Assembly (NCBI RefSeq): GCF_963681195.1
Contig: NZ_OY808997.1
Coordinates: forward strand, 620,001-684,000
Length of the DNA stretch: 64,000 nt
Direction: 5' to 3'
Origin: Vibrio sp. 16
Lineage (GTDB): Bacteria; Pseudomonadota; Gammaproteobacteria; Enterobacterales; Vibrionaceae
The notes under the pieces were generated by a model. The model saw only the letters and a program-made list of their open reading frames with translations. It was not told the origin of the DNA and made no database searches. The position numbers and the translations under genes are program-made. Positions 1 through 10,829 of this stretch are shown piece by piece (within the stretch, counting starts at the first letter, position 1; every line of letters starts with the position of its first letter).

Positions 1-1
1 G

Positions 2-226
2 TTATCTGCCTTACTGCACGACATGGCGGCAAACAAGTATCACAAAGAAAACGTGCCTAACTCAAGCAAACATGCCCATGCTTATTTGACTTACTCGTCG
101 TTTTCTCAGGTATGTAAGTATTCAAACCGTGCTAGTTATGAAGTTCTGGTACAACACTCACCACGTTTGTCTAAAGGCTTGCCTGAAAGAGAAGACAGCT
201 TGGAAGAAGCGTATTGGGAACGATAG
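2..226 (+). CDS. gsk: Inosine-guanosine kinase, C-terminal fragment
   Basis: The reading frame is open from the left edge to a TAG at 224-226, so only the last 74 codons are present. The tail, with motifs such as NVPNSSKHAHAYLTYSS and SPRLSKGLPEREDSLEEAYW, closely resembles the C-terminus of E. coli Gsk as I remember it. Gsk is a PfkB-family kinase that phosphorylates guanosine and inosine in purine salvage. A gsk-hns neighbourhood is also what I recall from Vibrio chromosome 1. The ATP-binding and catalytic regions lie outside the window. An ATG at 23 is in frame but internal to the protein. Confidence 0.8.
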   Translation, partial: LSALLHDMAANKYHKENVPNSSKHAHAYLTYSSFSQVCKYSNRASYEVLVQHSPRLSKGLPEREDSLEEAYWER

Positions 227-231
227 AAAAG

Positions 232-292
232 AAAACCTCAAAATTATGAGGTTTTTGACTTATAAAAAAAGCGCCATGAAGGCGCTTTTTTT
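232..292. terminator. Double hairpin terminator between gsk and hns
   Basis: Two hairpins follow gsk. The first has arms AAAACCTCA (232-240) and TGAGGTTTT. The second has GCGCC (271-275) and GGCGC (281-285), flanked by an A-run on the left and a T-run on the right. With A and T runs on both sides, the second can terminate both gsk (plus) and hns (minus), which converge here. Confidence 0.8.
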
Positions 293-305
293 GTTGTTAC
301 TTATT

Positions 306-719
306 TTAGATTAGGAAATCGTCTAGTGATTTACCTGCATCTAATTGTTCTTGAATTGCTGAAGGTGTACGACCTTGGCCAGTCCAAGTTTTTTCTTCGC
401 CATTCGCATCTGTGTATTTGTACTTCGCAGGGCGAGGCGCACGCTTTGATTTCGCTTTAGTTTTTGCTTTTGAGTCACCAGCAAGCGCAGAAATCAATGC
501 TTCTACATCGATGCCATCTTTTGCGATTTGCTCTGCAATAGCCGACAGTTTAGCTTCTTGCTCAGCTGCTGCCGCACGTTCTGCTTCTTCTGCTTCTCGG
601 CGTTCTTCTACAACTGTCGTCAATTTTTCTAGTGCTTCTTCCAATTGCTCCAGTGTTAATTCACGAGAGAAAGCACGCAAGCTGCGAATGTTTAATAGTG
701 TTTTTGTTAGTTCCGACAT
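306..719 (-). CDS. hns: H-NS family nucleoid-associated protein (VicH-like)
   Basis: This 137-residue protein has the H-NS layout. An N-terminal helical oligomerisation region (about 1-65) is rich in Glu, Arg and Ala and contains LEQLEEALEKLTTVVEERR. An Ala/Lys-rich linker follows. The C-terminal DNA-binding domain carries the hallmark TWTGQGRTPSAI loop, which inserts into the minor groove of AT-rich DNA. The family silences AT-rich and horizontally acquired genes and constrains nucleoid structure. The gene is monocistronic and convergent with gsk. The long AT-rich region upstream (720-1175) fits the autoregulation known for hns genes, but I did not identify a specific site. Confidence 0.95.
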   Translation of the reverse strand: MSELTKTLLNIRSLRAFSRELTLEQLEEALEKLTTVVEERREAEEAERAAAAEQEAKLSAIAEQIAKDGIDVEALISALAGDSKAKTKAKSKRAPRPAKYKYTDANGEEKTWTGQGRTPSAIQEQLDAGKSLDDFLI

Positions 720-752
720 ATTTAAATCTCACTTTTATAAGGAGTGCCTAAT

Positions 753-812
753 ATGAAAGATAATAATCCTGAAAAATGGATATTACAATATATAGAATGT
801 AAATTTAGTTAA
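753..812 (+). CDS. Possible 19-aa small ORF divergent from hns
   Basis: An ATG at 753 is preceded by AAGGAG at 739-744, eight bases upstream, which is a good Shine-Dalgarno match and spacing. The frame encodes 19 residues (MKDNNPEKWILQYIECKFS) before TAA. It has no recognisable domain. It runs divergently from hns, within the hns upstream region. It may be a chance ORF; the ribosome-binding site is the only positive evidence. Confidence 0.25.
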   Translation: MKDNNPEKWILQYIECKFS

Positions 813-1175
813 ATCCTGACAAATATAATTCATCGCAGAAGATTTGTATTTTTTTACGCAAGTTTTCGTGACCTAGTTTAGTTTTTACTGGCTGGTTTAG
901 ACCATATTGATAAATAATCAACTCATGATTAAGTATTTGGTTTCATATATTGAAAACTGTTTCTAATTTAAGAATAAACAAATCGTCAAAAAATAGTCGG
1001 CGACAAACATTTGAATTTTTAGGTGCCACATTATTAGTGTCTATTTTAGATGCTTACCAAGATAGTCATTCCTTAGTTGTATGAGATGGTATGCAAAGAA
1101 TGTCTATGCACAAAAGTTGGAAGGTTAATCTTTCCGGTATAAAAATATTTTTAACAATAAATCTGGCACGATGTA
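813..1175. other. AT-rich intergenic region upstream of hns and lysW
   Basis: This stretch of over 300 bases between the hns promoter side and the lysW promoter is AT-rich and has no convincing ORF, RNA gene or repeat. It may carry regulatory DNA for hns, but no specific motif can be supported. Confidence 0.5.
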
Positions 1176-1203
1176 TTGAAAAGAAGTGTGACTTAAGTAC
1201 AAT
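1176..1203 (+). promoter_or_regulatory. Sigma-70-type promoter for the lysine riboswitch transcript
   Basis: TTGAAA (1176-1181) and TACAAT (1198-1203) are separated by 16 bases, a reasonable -35/-10 pair. Transcription would start near 1210, about 70 bases before the riboswitch P1 stem. Confidence 0.5.
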
Positions 1204-1277
1204 AAGCGGAACCTAATGCATTATGCTGGTTAAATTATTGTTAAAATGACTTTTCGATAGTTTAAAGTTTCAGCATG

Positions 1278-1477
1278 TGCGGTAGAGGCGCGGAATAAAT
1301 AAGTAATGCTTGTTGGGGTGATGCCAATGAACAAGTAGGAAAGGTTATTTCGCCGAAGTGGGCTATCAAATCAAAGATGCTTGCTGGGGTTACACTCGAA
1401 AGGGGTAACACTGCCATAGTCTATAATTTGTAAAACTATGGAGCGCTACTGTAGGGCTGGGTAAGCATTCGCTTGCC
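1278..1477 (+). ncRNA. Lysine riboswitch (L box) upstream of lysW
   Basis: The region carries the conserved lysine-aptamer blocks in order: GGTAGAGGCGCGG, a segment with AAGTAATGCTTG, a CGCCGAAG block, CTTGCTGGGG, CGAAAGGGG and GGAGCGCTACTG. The closing P1 stem can be drawn exactly: TGCGGTAG (1278-1285) pairs with CTACTGTA (1446-1453) allowing two G-U pairs. Beyond P1, GGTAAGC (1460-1466) and GCTTGCC (1471-1477) form a hairpin. A TTATTTTTAG run follows about ten bases later, so the expression platform could be a weak terminator or act on translation. The downstream gene is an NhaC-family transporter, the known LysW context of LYS elements in gamma-proteobacteria. Confidence 0.9.
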
Positions 1478-1569
1478 TGTCGCTTATTTTTAGTTAATTG
1501 CTTGGAAATGAGTTCCATCAATTAGTCTGCAGTAGATCTCTAACCATTTATTACTGGTTTTTGAAGATC

Positions 1570-3171
1570 ATGAATTTAATTGATTTTGCATCATCTCCTT
1601 TATCTCTTTTGCCTCCTTTAGTGGCGTTGAGTCTTGCTATTGTTACGCGTCGCGTACTTGTTTCTCTAGGTGTCGGTATTGTTCTTGGTGCTGTCTTGCT
1701 TAATGACTACTCATTGGGTAATGCGCTTGGATATGTTGGCTCTACTGTATCTAGTGTGTTCATCGAAGACGGTGGGATTAACACTTGGAACATGAGTATT
1801 GTCGGCTTCCTATTGTTGCTCGGTATGATGACTGCGCTGTTAACACTGTCGGGTGGTACTCGCGCTTTTGCTGAGTGGGCGCAGACACGCGTGAAAAGCA
1901 AACGTGGTTCTAAGCTTTTGGCTGCGTTTCTTGGCGTGTTCATCTTCGTCGATGACTACTTTAATAGTTTAGCGGTAGGGGCAATCTCTCGACCTGTTAC
2001 TGACCGTTTCTACGTGTCTCGTGCTAAGCTTGCTTATATCCTCGATTCTACAGCGGCACCTATGTGTGTGATCATGCCTGCGTCTAGCTGGGGTGCTTAC
2101 ATCATGACAATCATCGGTGGCATTCTCGTCTCCCACGGCATCACAGAATACTCGGCATTAGGCGCTTACTTGCGTTTGGTTCCAATGAACTTCTACGCAA
2201 TCTTTGCGCTATTGATGGTATTCGCTGTGGCTTGGTTTGGCTTAGATATTGGCAAGATGCGTGACCACGAGATCGCTGCGTCTCAGGGCCGAGGTTTTGA
2301 CAAAGACCAAGAGAATGATACCGAGGAAGCTCATGAGCTGAACGAAGAGCTAGATATCCGCGAAAGCGAAGGCGGCAAAGTGTCTGATCTTGTTTTGCCG
2401 ATTGTTTTCCTAATCATTGCGACGGTTGCGTCAATGCTTTACACCGGTGGTCAAGCGTTGGCTTCAGACGGTATTGAGTTCAATCTATTGGGCGCGTTTG
2501 AGAATACTGATGTTGGTACCTCTTTAATTTACGGTGGTTTGGTTGGCCTAGCGGTTGCTCTATTCACGGTATTCAAACAAGGTATCGCCGCATCGGAAAT
2601 TGGCCGTACGCTTTGGATCGGTGCCAAATCAATGTTTGGCGCAATTCTTATCCTAGTCTTCGCATGGACAATTGGTTCTGTCATTGGCGACATGAACACA
2701 GGTAAATATCTGTCAACGCTTGCGCAAGGCAATATTAACCCACACTGGTTACCTGTAATCTTGTTCCTATTGTCTGGCTTGATGGCGTTCTCAACGGGCA
2801 CATCATGGGGGACGTTTGGTATCATGTTACCAATCGCGGGTGATATGGCTGGCGCAACCGATCTTGCGTTAATGCTTCCGATGCTAAGTGCTGTTTTAGC
2901 TGGTTCGGTATTTGGTGATCACTGTTCACCAATCTCAGATACGACCATTCTGTCTTCGACAGGCGCACGTTGTAATCACATTGATCACGTTGCTACACAG
3001 CTACCTTACGCATTGTCTGTTGCAGCCGTATCCTGCATTGGTTTCATCACATTGGGTATGACGGCGTCGGTCGGTATTTCGTTTGCCGTCTCGTCTGTGG
3101 CGTTTGTAGCGGTTTGTGTATTGCTATCTGTCCTGTCCAAATCGAAAATGGCCAGTTGTCAAAATGCTTAA
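1570..3171 (+). CDS. lysW: NhaC-family transporter, probable lysine transporter LysW
   Basis: The gene encodes a 533-residue polytopic membrane protein of the NhaC Na+/H+ antiporter superfamily with about a dozen hydrophobic segments. Conserved loops such as FVDDYFNSLAVG and VFGDHCSPISDTT resemble family signatures. A charged hydrophilic loop rich in Glu lies near residues 240-270. The ATG at 1570 was preferred over an upstream TTG at 1498: it begins the family-like hydrophobic N-terminus, whereas the extra 24 residues would overlap the riboswitch tail. Many genomes annotate it simply as a Na+/H+ antiporter. The lysine riboswitch upstream points to lysine uptake, repressed when lysine is plentiful. 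Confidence 0.85.
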   Translation: MNLIDFASSPLSLLPPLVALSLAIVTRRVLVSLGVGIVLGAVLLNDYSLGNALGYVGSTVSSVFIEDGGINTWNMSIVGFLLLLGMMTALLTLSGGTRAFAEWAQTRVKSKRGSKLLAAFLGVFIFVDDYFNSLAVGAISRPVTDRFYVSRAKLAYILDSTAAPMCVIMPASSWGAYIMTIIGGILVSHGITEYSALGAYLRLVPMNFYAIFALLMVFAVAWFGLDIGKMRDHEIAASQGRGFDKDQENDTEEAHELNEELDIRESEGGKVSDLVLPIVFLIIATVASMLYTGGQALASDGIEFNLLGAFENTDVGTSLIYGGLVGLAVALFTVFKQGIAASEIGRTLWIGAKSMFGAILILVFAWTIGSVIGDMNTGKYLSTLAQGNINPHWLPVILFLLSGLMAFSTGTSWGTFGIMLPIAGDMAGATDLALMLPMLSAVLAGSVFGDHCSPISDTTILSSTGARCNHIDHVATQLPYALSVAAVSCIGFITLGMTASVGISFAVSSVAFVAVCVLLSVLSKSKMASCQNA

Positions 3172-3194
3172 CTGAGCAATAGTGCATCATGTTT

Positions 3195-3219
3195 AAAAGG
3201 GAGCTTCGGCTCCTTTTTT
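3195..3219 (+). terminator. Terminator after lysW
   Basis: GGGAGC, a TTCG tetraloop, GCTCC and a T-run follow the lysW stop codon. This is a classic intrinsic terminator separating lysW from the his leader. Confidence 0.85.
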
Positions 3220-3258
3220 AATTGTCATATACAAATGGAAAAAAGTTTAAATAAATGG

Positions 3259-3287
3259 TTGAAAAATGTTTACACCTTAGTTAGTGT
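3259..3287 (+). promoter_or_regulatory. Candidate his operon promoter
   Basis: TTGAAA (3259-3264) lies 17 bases from TAGTGT (3282-3287), upstream of the his leader peptide. The -10 match is imperfect, so the assignment rests largely on position. Confidence 0.4.
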
Positions 3288-3324
3288 GGATATCAACAAA
3301 GCGAACACGAAGAGCTATATAAGT

Positions 3325-3372
3325 ATGCGTCCAACAGTAATGAACATTCATCACCATCATCACCCAGTCTAG
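3325..3372 (+). CDS. hisL: his operon leader peptide
   Basis: A 15-codon ORF, MRPTVMNIHHHHHPV, contains five consecutive histidine codons (3349-3363) and ends at TAG 3370-3372. It precedes GC-rich alternative hairpins and an intrinsic terminator upstream of hisG. This is the standard ribosome-mediated attenuation design: scarcity of charged tRNA-His stalls the ribosome on the His run and favours an antiterminator. Confidence 0.9.
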   Translation: MRPTVMNIHHHHHPV

Positions 3373-3448
3373 TCTTTCGGGAGATGCGCGCATACCCGGG
3401 AGGCAGGAAACTCCCGGAGGCTAAAATCGTAAATTACAAGATTTAGAA

Positions 3449-3481
3449 CCCTCGGGAGACCAACTCTTCCGAGGGTTTTTT
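3449..3481 (+). terminator. his attenuator terminator
   Basis: CCCTCGG (3449-3455) pairs with CCGAGGG (3469-3475) and is followed by a run of T residues. It lies between hisL and hisG. Further complementary CCCGGGAGG and CTCCCGGAGG segments at about 3395-3420 can form the competing leader structures. Confidence 0.88.
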
Positions 3482-3539
3482 AGTATTCGATTAACGTAAA
3501 ATTTCATAAATTTCAAATATTTGCACAGGGATTACAGCA

Positions 3540-4436
3540 ATGCAAACACAACGCCTAAGAATCGCAATTCAGAAAAAAGGTCGCCTCAGCAAAGAGAGCC
3601 AAGCTCTACTTAAAAAATGTGGCGTGAAGTTCAATGTTATGGGTGAGCGACTAGTTGTTCATTCAGAAAATATGCCAATTGACTTGCTGTTAGTCCGTGA
3701 CGACGATATTCCAGGTCTGATTATGGATGGTGTGGTTGACCTAGGCTTCATTGGCGAAAACGAACTGGAAGAAGTTCGTCTCGATCGTAAAGCGTTGGGT
3801 GAGGCGTCTGAATTTGTTCAACTTCGTCGACTTGATTTCGGTGGTTGCCGTTTGTCTATCGCAATCGATAAAGACGAAGAATACAACGGCCCTCAAGACC
3901 TTGCTGGAAAACGTATTGCCACAACTTACCCGCAGCTATTAAAAGCTTACATGGATGAAGCGGGCGTTCCATTCTCAACATGTATGCTGACAGGTTCCGT
4001 AGAAGTTGCCCCTCGTGCGGGTCTTGCTGATGCCATTGCTGACTTAGTTTCTACTGGTGCAACGTTGGAAGCGAATGGCCTTAAAGAAGCTGAGATCATC
4101 TTCAAATCAAAAGCGACACTGATTCAACGTACGGGTGAGTTCGACGCAGACAAAGTCGCGCTAATCGAAAAGCTCCTGACTCGTATGCAAGGCGTACAGC
4201 AAGCGAAAGAGTCTAAGTACATCATGCTACACGCACCTGCTGAGAAGTTAGACCAAATCAAAGCGCTGCTTCCAGGCGCGGAAGATCCAACGGTATTACC
4301 TCTGTCTGCTGACAAGCAAAAAGTTGCGGTTCATTTAGTAAGTACTGAAAATCTGTTCTGGGAAACCATGGAACAACTGAAAGAATTGGGTGCGAGCTCA
4401 ATTCTAGTACTACCAATTGACAAAATGATGGAGTAA
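3540..4436 (+). CDS. hisG: ATP phosphoribosyltransferase HisG
   Basis: HisG condenses ATP with PRPP in the first committed step of histidine synthesis. The 298-residue length matches the long, self-regulated (HisZ-independent) form. The N-terminal [13 protein letters not shown], the substrate-site region [22 protein letters not shown] and the [14 protein letters not shown] phosphoribosyl-binding loop are visible. The C-terminal third is the ACT-like regulatory domain that binds histidine. The start is an ATG preceded by AGGGA. It is the first gene after the his attenuator and is followed by hisD after five bases. Confidence 0.97.
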   Translation: MQTQRLRIAIQKKGRLSKESQALLKKCGVKFNVMGERLVVHSENMPIDLLLVRDDDIPGLIMDGVVDLGFIGENELEEVRLDRKALGEASEFVQLRRLDFGGCRLSIAIDKDEEYNGPQDLAGKRIATTYPQLLKAYMDEAGVPFSTCMLTGSVEVAPRAGLADAIADLVSTGATLEANGLKEAEIIFKSKATLIQRTGEFDADKVALIEKLLTRMQGVQQAKESKYIMLHAPAEKLDQIKALLPGAEDPTVLPLSADKQKVAVHLVSTENLFWETMEQLKELGASSILVLPIDKMME

Positions 4437-4441
4437 CGGCA

Positions 4442-5752
4442 ATGAGAACTGTTGTATGGCAATCACTCAGTGAAACGCAACAAGATGCGATTTTGGAACG
4501 CCCAGCGATTAGCGAGGGGGCAAATATTACCGCGTCAGTTGCCGAAGTTATTGCGAAGGTTCGCGAAGAAGGTGACGCTGCGCTGTTTGAGCTGACTGAA
4601 AAGTTTGACCGTGTGACTCCAGATTCGTTAAGGGTCTCTGAGCAAGAAGTGACAGCGGCTTGTGGTCGTTTGTCTGACAATATGAAAAAGGCGTTGGATC
4701 AAGCGTACTCAAACATTGCTAAGTTTCACAAAGCGCAGAAGCCACAGCCAATCAAGGTAGAAACTCAATCGGGTGTACTTTGTGAACAGGTCACGCGCCC
4801 AATACAAAAAGTGGGTTTGTATATTCCTGGTGGCAGTGCGCCATTGCCATCAACGGTTTTGATGCTTGGTGTTCCGGCAAAAATTGCAGGTTGTCGTAAA
4901 GTAGTCTTGTGCTCACCACCACCAATTGCCGATGAAATTTTATATGTTGCAAGACTGTGCGGCATTGATGAAGTGTACAATGTCGGCGGTGGACAGGCGG
5001 TTGCTGCGATGGCTTACGGTACAGAGACCGTATCGAAAGTCGACAAAATCTTTGGTCCGGGCAACGCTTACGTGACGGAAGCAAAACGTCAGGTAAGTAA
5101 CGATTTCCGTGGCGCAGCCATTGATATGCCTGCAGGTCCATCAGAAGTGCTAGTGATTGCCGATGAAACCGCAGATGCAGAGTTCATTGCGGCGGACCTT
5201 CTAAGCCAAGCTGAGCACGGCCCTGACTCTCAAGTGGTTCTTGTGACTCCTTCTCCTGTGATTGCCGATCAAGTGACGGACGCGGTTCAACGCCAGCTTA
5301 AGGAACTGTCTCGAGCTGATATTGCTGAAAAGGCGTTGGCATCGAGTTTAATCATTATCTCTGAATCTCTCACTCAAGCAGTTTCCATCTCGAATTACTA
5401 CGGTCCTGAGCACTTAATTGTTCAGACTAAGAACCCTCGCGAGCTTCTGCCTCTATTAGATAACGCAGGTTCTATCTTCCTGGGTGATTGGTCGCCTGAA
5501 TCAGCAGGTGATTACGCATCGGGTACCAACCACGTTCTTCCTACTTACGGTTACACACGTACTTATTCAAGTTTGGGTTTAGCGGATTTCTCTAAGCGTA
5601 TGACGGTTCAAGAACTGTCTGCTGATGGTCTAAAGAACCTCGCGCCAACAGTGGTCACCATGGCGGAAGCGGAAGGCTTGGATGCACACAAACGTGCAGT
5701 AACTATTCGTACTGAAAAATTAACCCGCGTAGAAAAATTGGCAGCGAAGTAA
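4442..5752 (+). CDS. hisD: Histidinol dehydrogenase HisD
   Basis: HisD is a Zn- and NAD-dependent enzyme that oxidises L-histidinol to L-histidine in the last two steps of the pathway. The protein has 436 residues, the usual length. Family blocks include [62 protein letters not shown] and [10 protein letters not shown]. The C-terminal YGPEHL and SGTNHVLPT segments carry catalytic and metal-binding histidines. The start is an ATG with GGAG just upstream. The gene lies between hisG and hisC with very short spacers. Confidence 0.97.
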   Translation: MRTVVWQSLSETQQDAILERPAISEGANITASVAEVIAKVREEGDAALFELTEKFDRVTPDSLRVSEQEVTAACGRLSDNMKKALDQAYSNIAKFHKAQKPQPIKVETQSGVLCEQVTRPIQKVGLYIPGGSAPLPSTVLMLGVPAKIAGCRKVVLCSPPPIADEILYVARLCGIDEVYNVGGGQAVAAMAYGTETVSKVDKIFGPGNAYVTEAKRQVSNDFRGAAIDMPAGPSEVLVIADETADAEFIAADLLSQAEHGPDSQVVLVTPSPVIADQVTDAVQRQLKELSRADIAEKALASSLIIISESLTQAVSISNYYGPEHLIVQTKNPRELLPLLDNAGSIFLGDWSPESAGDYASGTNHVLPTYGYTRTYSSLGLADFSKRMTVQELSADGLKNLAPTVVTMAEAEGLDAHKRAVTIRTEKLTRVEKLAAK

Positions 5753-6805
<1,053 letters not shown>

Positions 6806-6875
6806 GTAGAGAAAAAATTAATCGCTCTTGCTCAATAGCGGGAGCGCCAAAAAGAATAGCAATAAGGAAGTTCGA

Positions 6876-7949
6876 GTGAGCAAACAACAAAAAATCCTTT
6901 TTATCGACCGTGACGGCACCTTAATTGTCGAGCCGCCAGTTGATTTTCAAGTAGACCGTTTAGACAAACTAAAGCTAGAGCCATTTGTTATCCCAAGCCT
7001 GTTGTCGTTGCAGGATTCCGGATACCGCCTAGTGATGGTAACGAACCAAGATGGTCTAGGTACCGACAGCTACCCACAAGCAGACTTTGATGCTCCACAC
7101 AACATGATGATGGAGATCTTTGAATCTCAAGGTGTGAAGTTTGATGACGTGCTGATTTGTCCGCACTTCGATGAAGATAACTGTTCTTGCCGTAAGCCTA
7201 AATTGGGCTTGGTAAAAGAGTACCTTCAAGGTGGCAAAGTTGATTTTCAAAACTCCGTTGTGATTGGCGACCGTCAAACTGATCTTCAGCTTGCAGAAAA
7301 TATGGCAATTCGTGGCATTCAATACAATCCAGAAACTATGGGTTGGAAACAGATCTTGAAAGATCTAACGGTGAAGGCACGCGTTGCTGAAGTGATTCGT
7401 ACTACAAAAGAAACAGACATCAAAGTTGCGGTGAACCTTGATGAACAAGGCGGCAATGACATCTCTACAGGTCTTGGTTTCTTCGACCACATGCTGGATC
7501 AAATCGCGACGCACGGCGGATTCCAGATGGTGTGCAAAGTAGAAGGTGACCTGCACATTGATGATCACCACACGGTAGAAGATACCGCTCTTGCTTTGGG
7601 TCAAGCATTGAAAGAAGCACTGGGCGACAAACGTGGTATTGGTCGCTTTGGCTTTAGCCTGCCAATGGATGAGTGTTTGGCACAATGTGCACTAGACCTA
7701 TCAGGTCGTCCTTACCTTAAGTTCGACGCGCAGTTTAGCCGTGAGCAAGTGGGTGATCTTTCAACAGAGATGGTGGTTCACTTCTTCCGCTCTCTGACTG
7801 ACACCCTGGCGTGTACGCTGCACCTTTCTTCTGCGGGCAACAATGATCACCACATCATTGAGAGCCTATTTAAAGCGTTTGGTCGCACTCTGCGCCAAGC
7901 TATCAAAGTAGAAGGCACTGAGCTACCGAGTAGTAAAGGCGTACTTTAA
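6876..7949 (+). CDS. hisB: Bifunctional histidinol-phosphatase / imidazoleglycerol-phosphate dehydratase HisB
   Basis: The N-terminal HAD phosphatase domain (about 1-165) has FIDRDGTL and a CPHF...CSC zinc-binding loop. The C-terminal IGP dehydratase domain has [17 protein letters not shown] and [16 protein letters not shown], whose histidines bind Mn. The two activities catalyse the sixth and eighth steps of the pathway. I chose the GTG at 6876, preceded by AAGGAAG, giving 357 residues as in E. coli. An upstream in-frame start at 6828 would add 16 residues unlike the family. The fusion is typical of gamma-proteobacteria. Confidence 0.96.
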   Translation: MSKQQKILFIDRDGTLIVEPPVDFQVDRLDKLKLEPFVIPSLLSLQDSGYRLVMVTNQDGLGTDSYPQADFDAPHNMMMEIFESQGVKFDDVLICPHFDEDNCSCRKPKLGLVKEYLQGGKVDFQNSVVIGDRQTDLQLAENMAIRGIQYNPETMGWKQILKDLTVKARVAEVIRTTKETDIKVAVNLDEQGGNDISTGLGFFDHMLDQIATHGGFQMVCKVEGDLHIDDHHTVEDTALALGQALKEALGDKRGIGRFGFSLPMDECLAQCALDLSGRPYLKFDAQFSREQVGDLSTEMVVHFFRSLTDTLACTLHLSSAGNNDHHIIESLFKAFGRTLRQAIKVEGTELPSSKGVL

Positions 7950-7975
7950 GGCTAACGTTAGCAAGGAGAAAAACA

Positions 7976-8590
7976 GTGACAGAACAGAAAGTTGTCATTA
8001 TCGATACTGGCTGTGCCAACGTCTCTTCGGTGAAGTTTGCTATTGAACGCCTAGGTTATGACGTAACGATTTCAAAAGATCCACAAGTTGTATTGGCGGC
8101 TGACAAGCTATTCCTACCGGGCGTGGGAACCGCCAGTGAAGCGATGAAAAACCTAGAAGAGCGTGACCTAATCAGCTTGGTAAAACAGGTAGAGAAGCCG
8201 CTACTAGGTATCTGTTTGGGCATGCAACTGTTGGGCAAAGTGTCTCAAGAAAAAGGGCAGAAAGCCGACGAGTTAGTCGAGTGTCTTGGACTTTGTGATG
8301 GCGAAGTGAAGCTACTACAAACTGGAGATTTGCCGCTGCCACATATGGGCTGGAACACGGTGTCTGCAAAAGCAGGTAACCCACTGTTCAAAGGTATTGA
8401 AGAAGGTGAGTACTTCTACTTCGTGCACAGCTTTGCAATGCCTGTTGGGGTTTACACGATTGCTGAGTGTGAATACGGCAACCCGTTCACAGCAGCAGTA
8501 CAAAGCGGTAACTACTACGGCGTGCAATTCCACCCTGAGCGTTCTTCAAAAGCGGGCGCGAAGCTTATTCAAAACTTCTTAGAATTATAA
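7976..8590 (+). CDS. hisH: Imidazole glycerol phosphate synthase, glutamine amidotransferase subunit HisH
   Basis: HisH is a class I glutaminase that feeds ammonia to HisF. The protein has 204 residues. The nucleophile Cys lies in [10 protein letters not shown], and the His-Glu pair is in [11 protein letters not shown]. The N-terminal [16 protein letters not shown] fits the family. The start is GTG at 7976, with AAGGAG upstream. It precedes hisA and works with HisF, three genes along in the cluster. Confidence 0.96.
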   Translation: MTEQKVVIIDTGCANVSSVKFAIERLGYDVTISKDPQVVLAADKLFLPGVGTASEAMKNLEERDLISLVKQVEKPLLGICLGMQLLGKVSQEKGQKADELVECLGLCDGEVKLLQTGDLPLPHMGWNTVSAKAGNPLFKGIEEGEYFYFVHSFAMPVGVYTIAECEYGNPFTAAVQSGNYYGVQFHPERSSKAGAKLIQNFLEL

Positions 8591-10091
<1,501 letters not shown>

Positions 10092-10095
<4 letters not shown>

Positions 10096-10727
10096 GTGTG
10101 AAAGCCGCCGAAGTAAGTTCGCTAGCTGAGCGAATCAACTGGGAAAAGGTGGATGGTCTGGTACCTGCCATCGTACAAGATTTCCAATCAAGCCAAGTGC
10201 TGATGATGGGTTACATGAACCAAGATGCGTTGGCAAAAACGGGCGAAACAGGTCAAGTGACGTTTTTCTCTCGTACCAAAGAGCGCCTTTGGACCAAAGG
10301 GGAAACTTCAGGCAACGTATTGCAATTGGTGAACATTCAGCTTGATTGCGACAACGATACGCTATTGGTGAAGGTGAATCCCATTGGTCCAACTTGCCAC
10401 ACTGGAACGACGACTTGTTGGGATGGAGATCCGCAAGAGGAGTCACAAATGGTGTGGCTTCATCAACTTGAGCAGCTACTGGCTGCCCGCAAGAGTGCCG
10501 ACCCAGATTCCTCTTATACTGCCAGTCTTTATGCCCGTGGCACCAAGCGTATTTCGCAAAAAGTGGGCGAAGAAGGCGTTGAAGTCGCGCTTGCGGCGAC
10601 GTCGGGCGATAAGGCGGAGTTAGTGTGTGAATCGGCAGATTTGATTTACCACTTAATGGTATTGCTTCAAGACCAAGGCTTATCGATGAATGACGTAGTG
10701 AATAAACTAAAAGAGCGTCATAAATAA
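10092..10727 (+). CDS. hisI: Bifunctional PRA-CH / PRA-PH HisI(E)
   Basis: The fused protein (211 residues) catalyses steps two and three: pyrophosphohydrolysis of phosphoribosyl-ATP and opening of the PR-AMP ring. The N-terminal cyclohydrolase domain shows [35 protein letters not shown] and the zinc cysteines in [12 protein letters not shown]. The C-terminal pyrophosphohydrolase domain shows [13 protein letters not shown] and [13 protein letters not shown] with its acidic metal ligands. It is the last gene of the operon and starts within the hisF stop. Confidence 0.96.
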
Positions 10728-10776
10728 CCACGTTTAAAACAACTACTCATAGAGTACGAATGCTTCATTAGATATG

Positions 10777-10802
10777 TAAACGCCCTCAGTTGAGGGCGTT
10801 TG
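10777..10802. terminator. Bidirectional terminator after the his operon
   Basis: AAACGCCCTCA (10778-10788) and TGAGGGCGTTT (10791-10801) form a perfect stem flanked by A and T tracts. It can serve both hisI and the convergent permease gene. Confidence 0.88.
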
Positions 10803-10829
10803 ATTTTAGTGTTTGGCAATAAACTTGCG

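Noticed and set aside
129..314. 61-aa ORF at the gsk 3' end
   Set aside because: Overlaps gsk in another frame and runs through both terminator hairpins.
412..756. 114-aa plus-strand ORF opposite hns
   Set aside because: Antisense to a clear H-NS gene; low-complexity Ser/Ala/Phe composition typical of a shadow frame.
10135..10731. 198-aa minus-strand ORF across hisI
   Set aside because: Entirely antisense to a well-conserved bifunctional HisI; no domain and no ribosome site.
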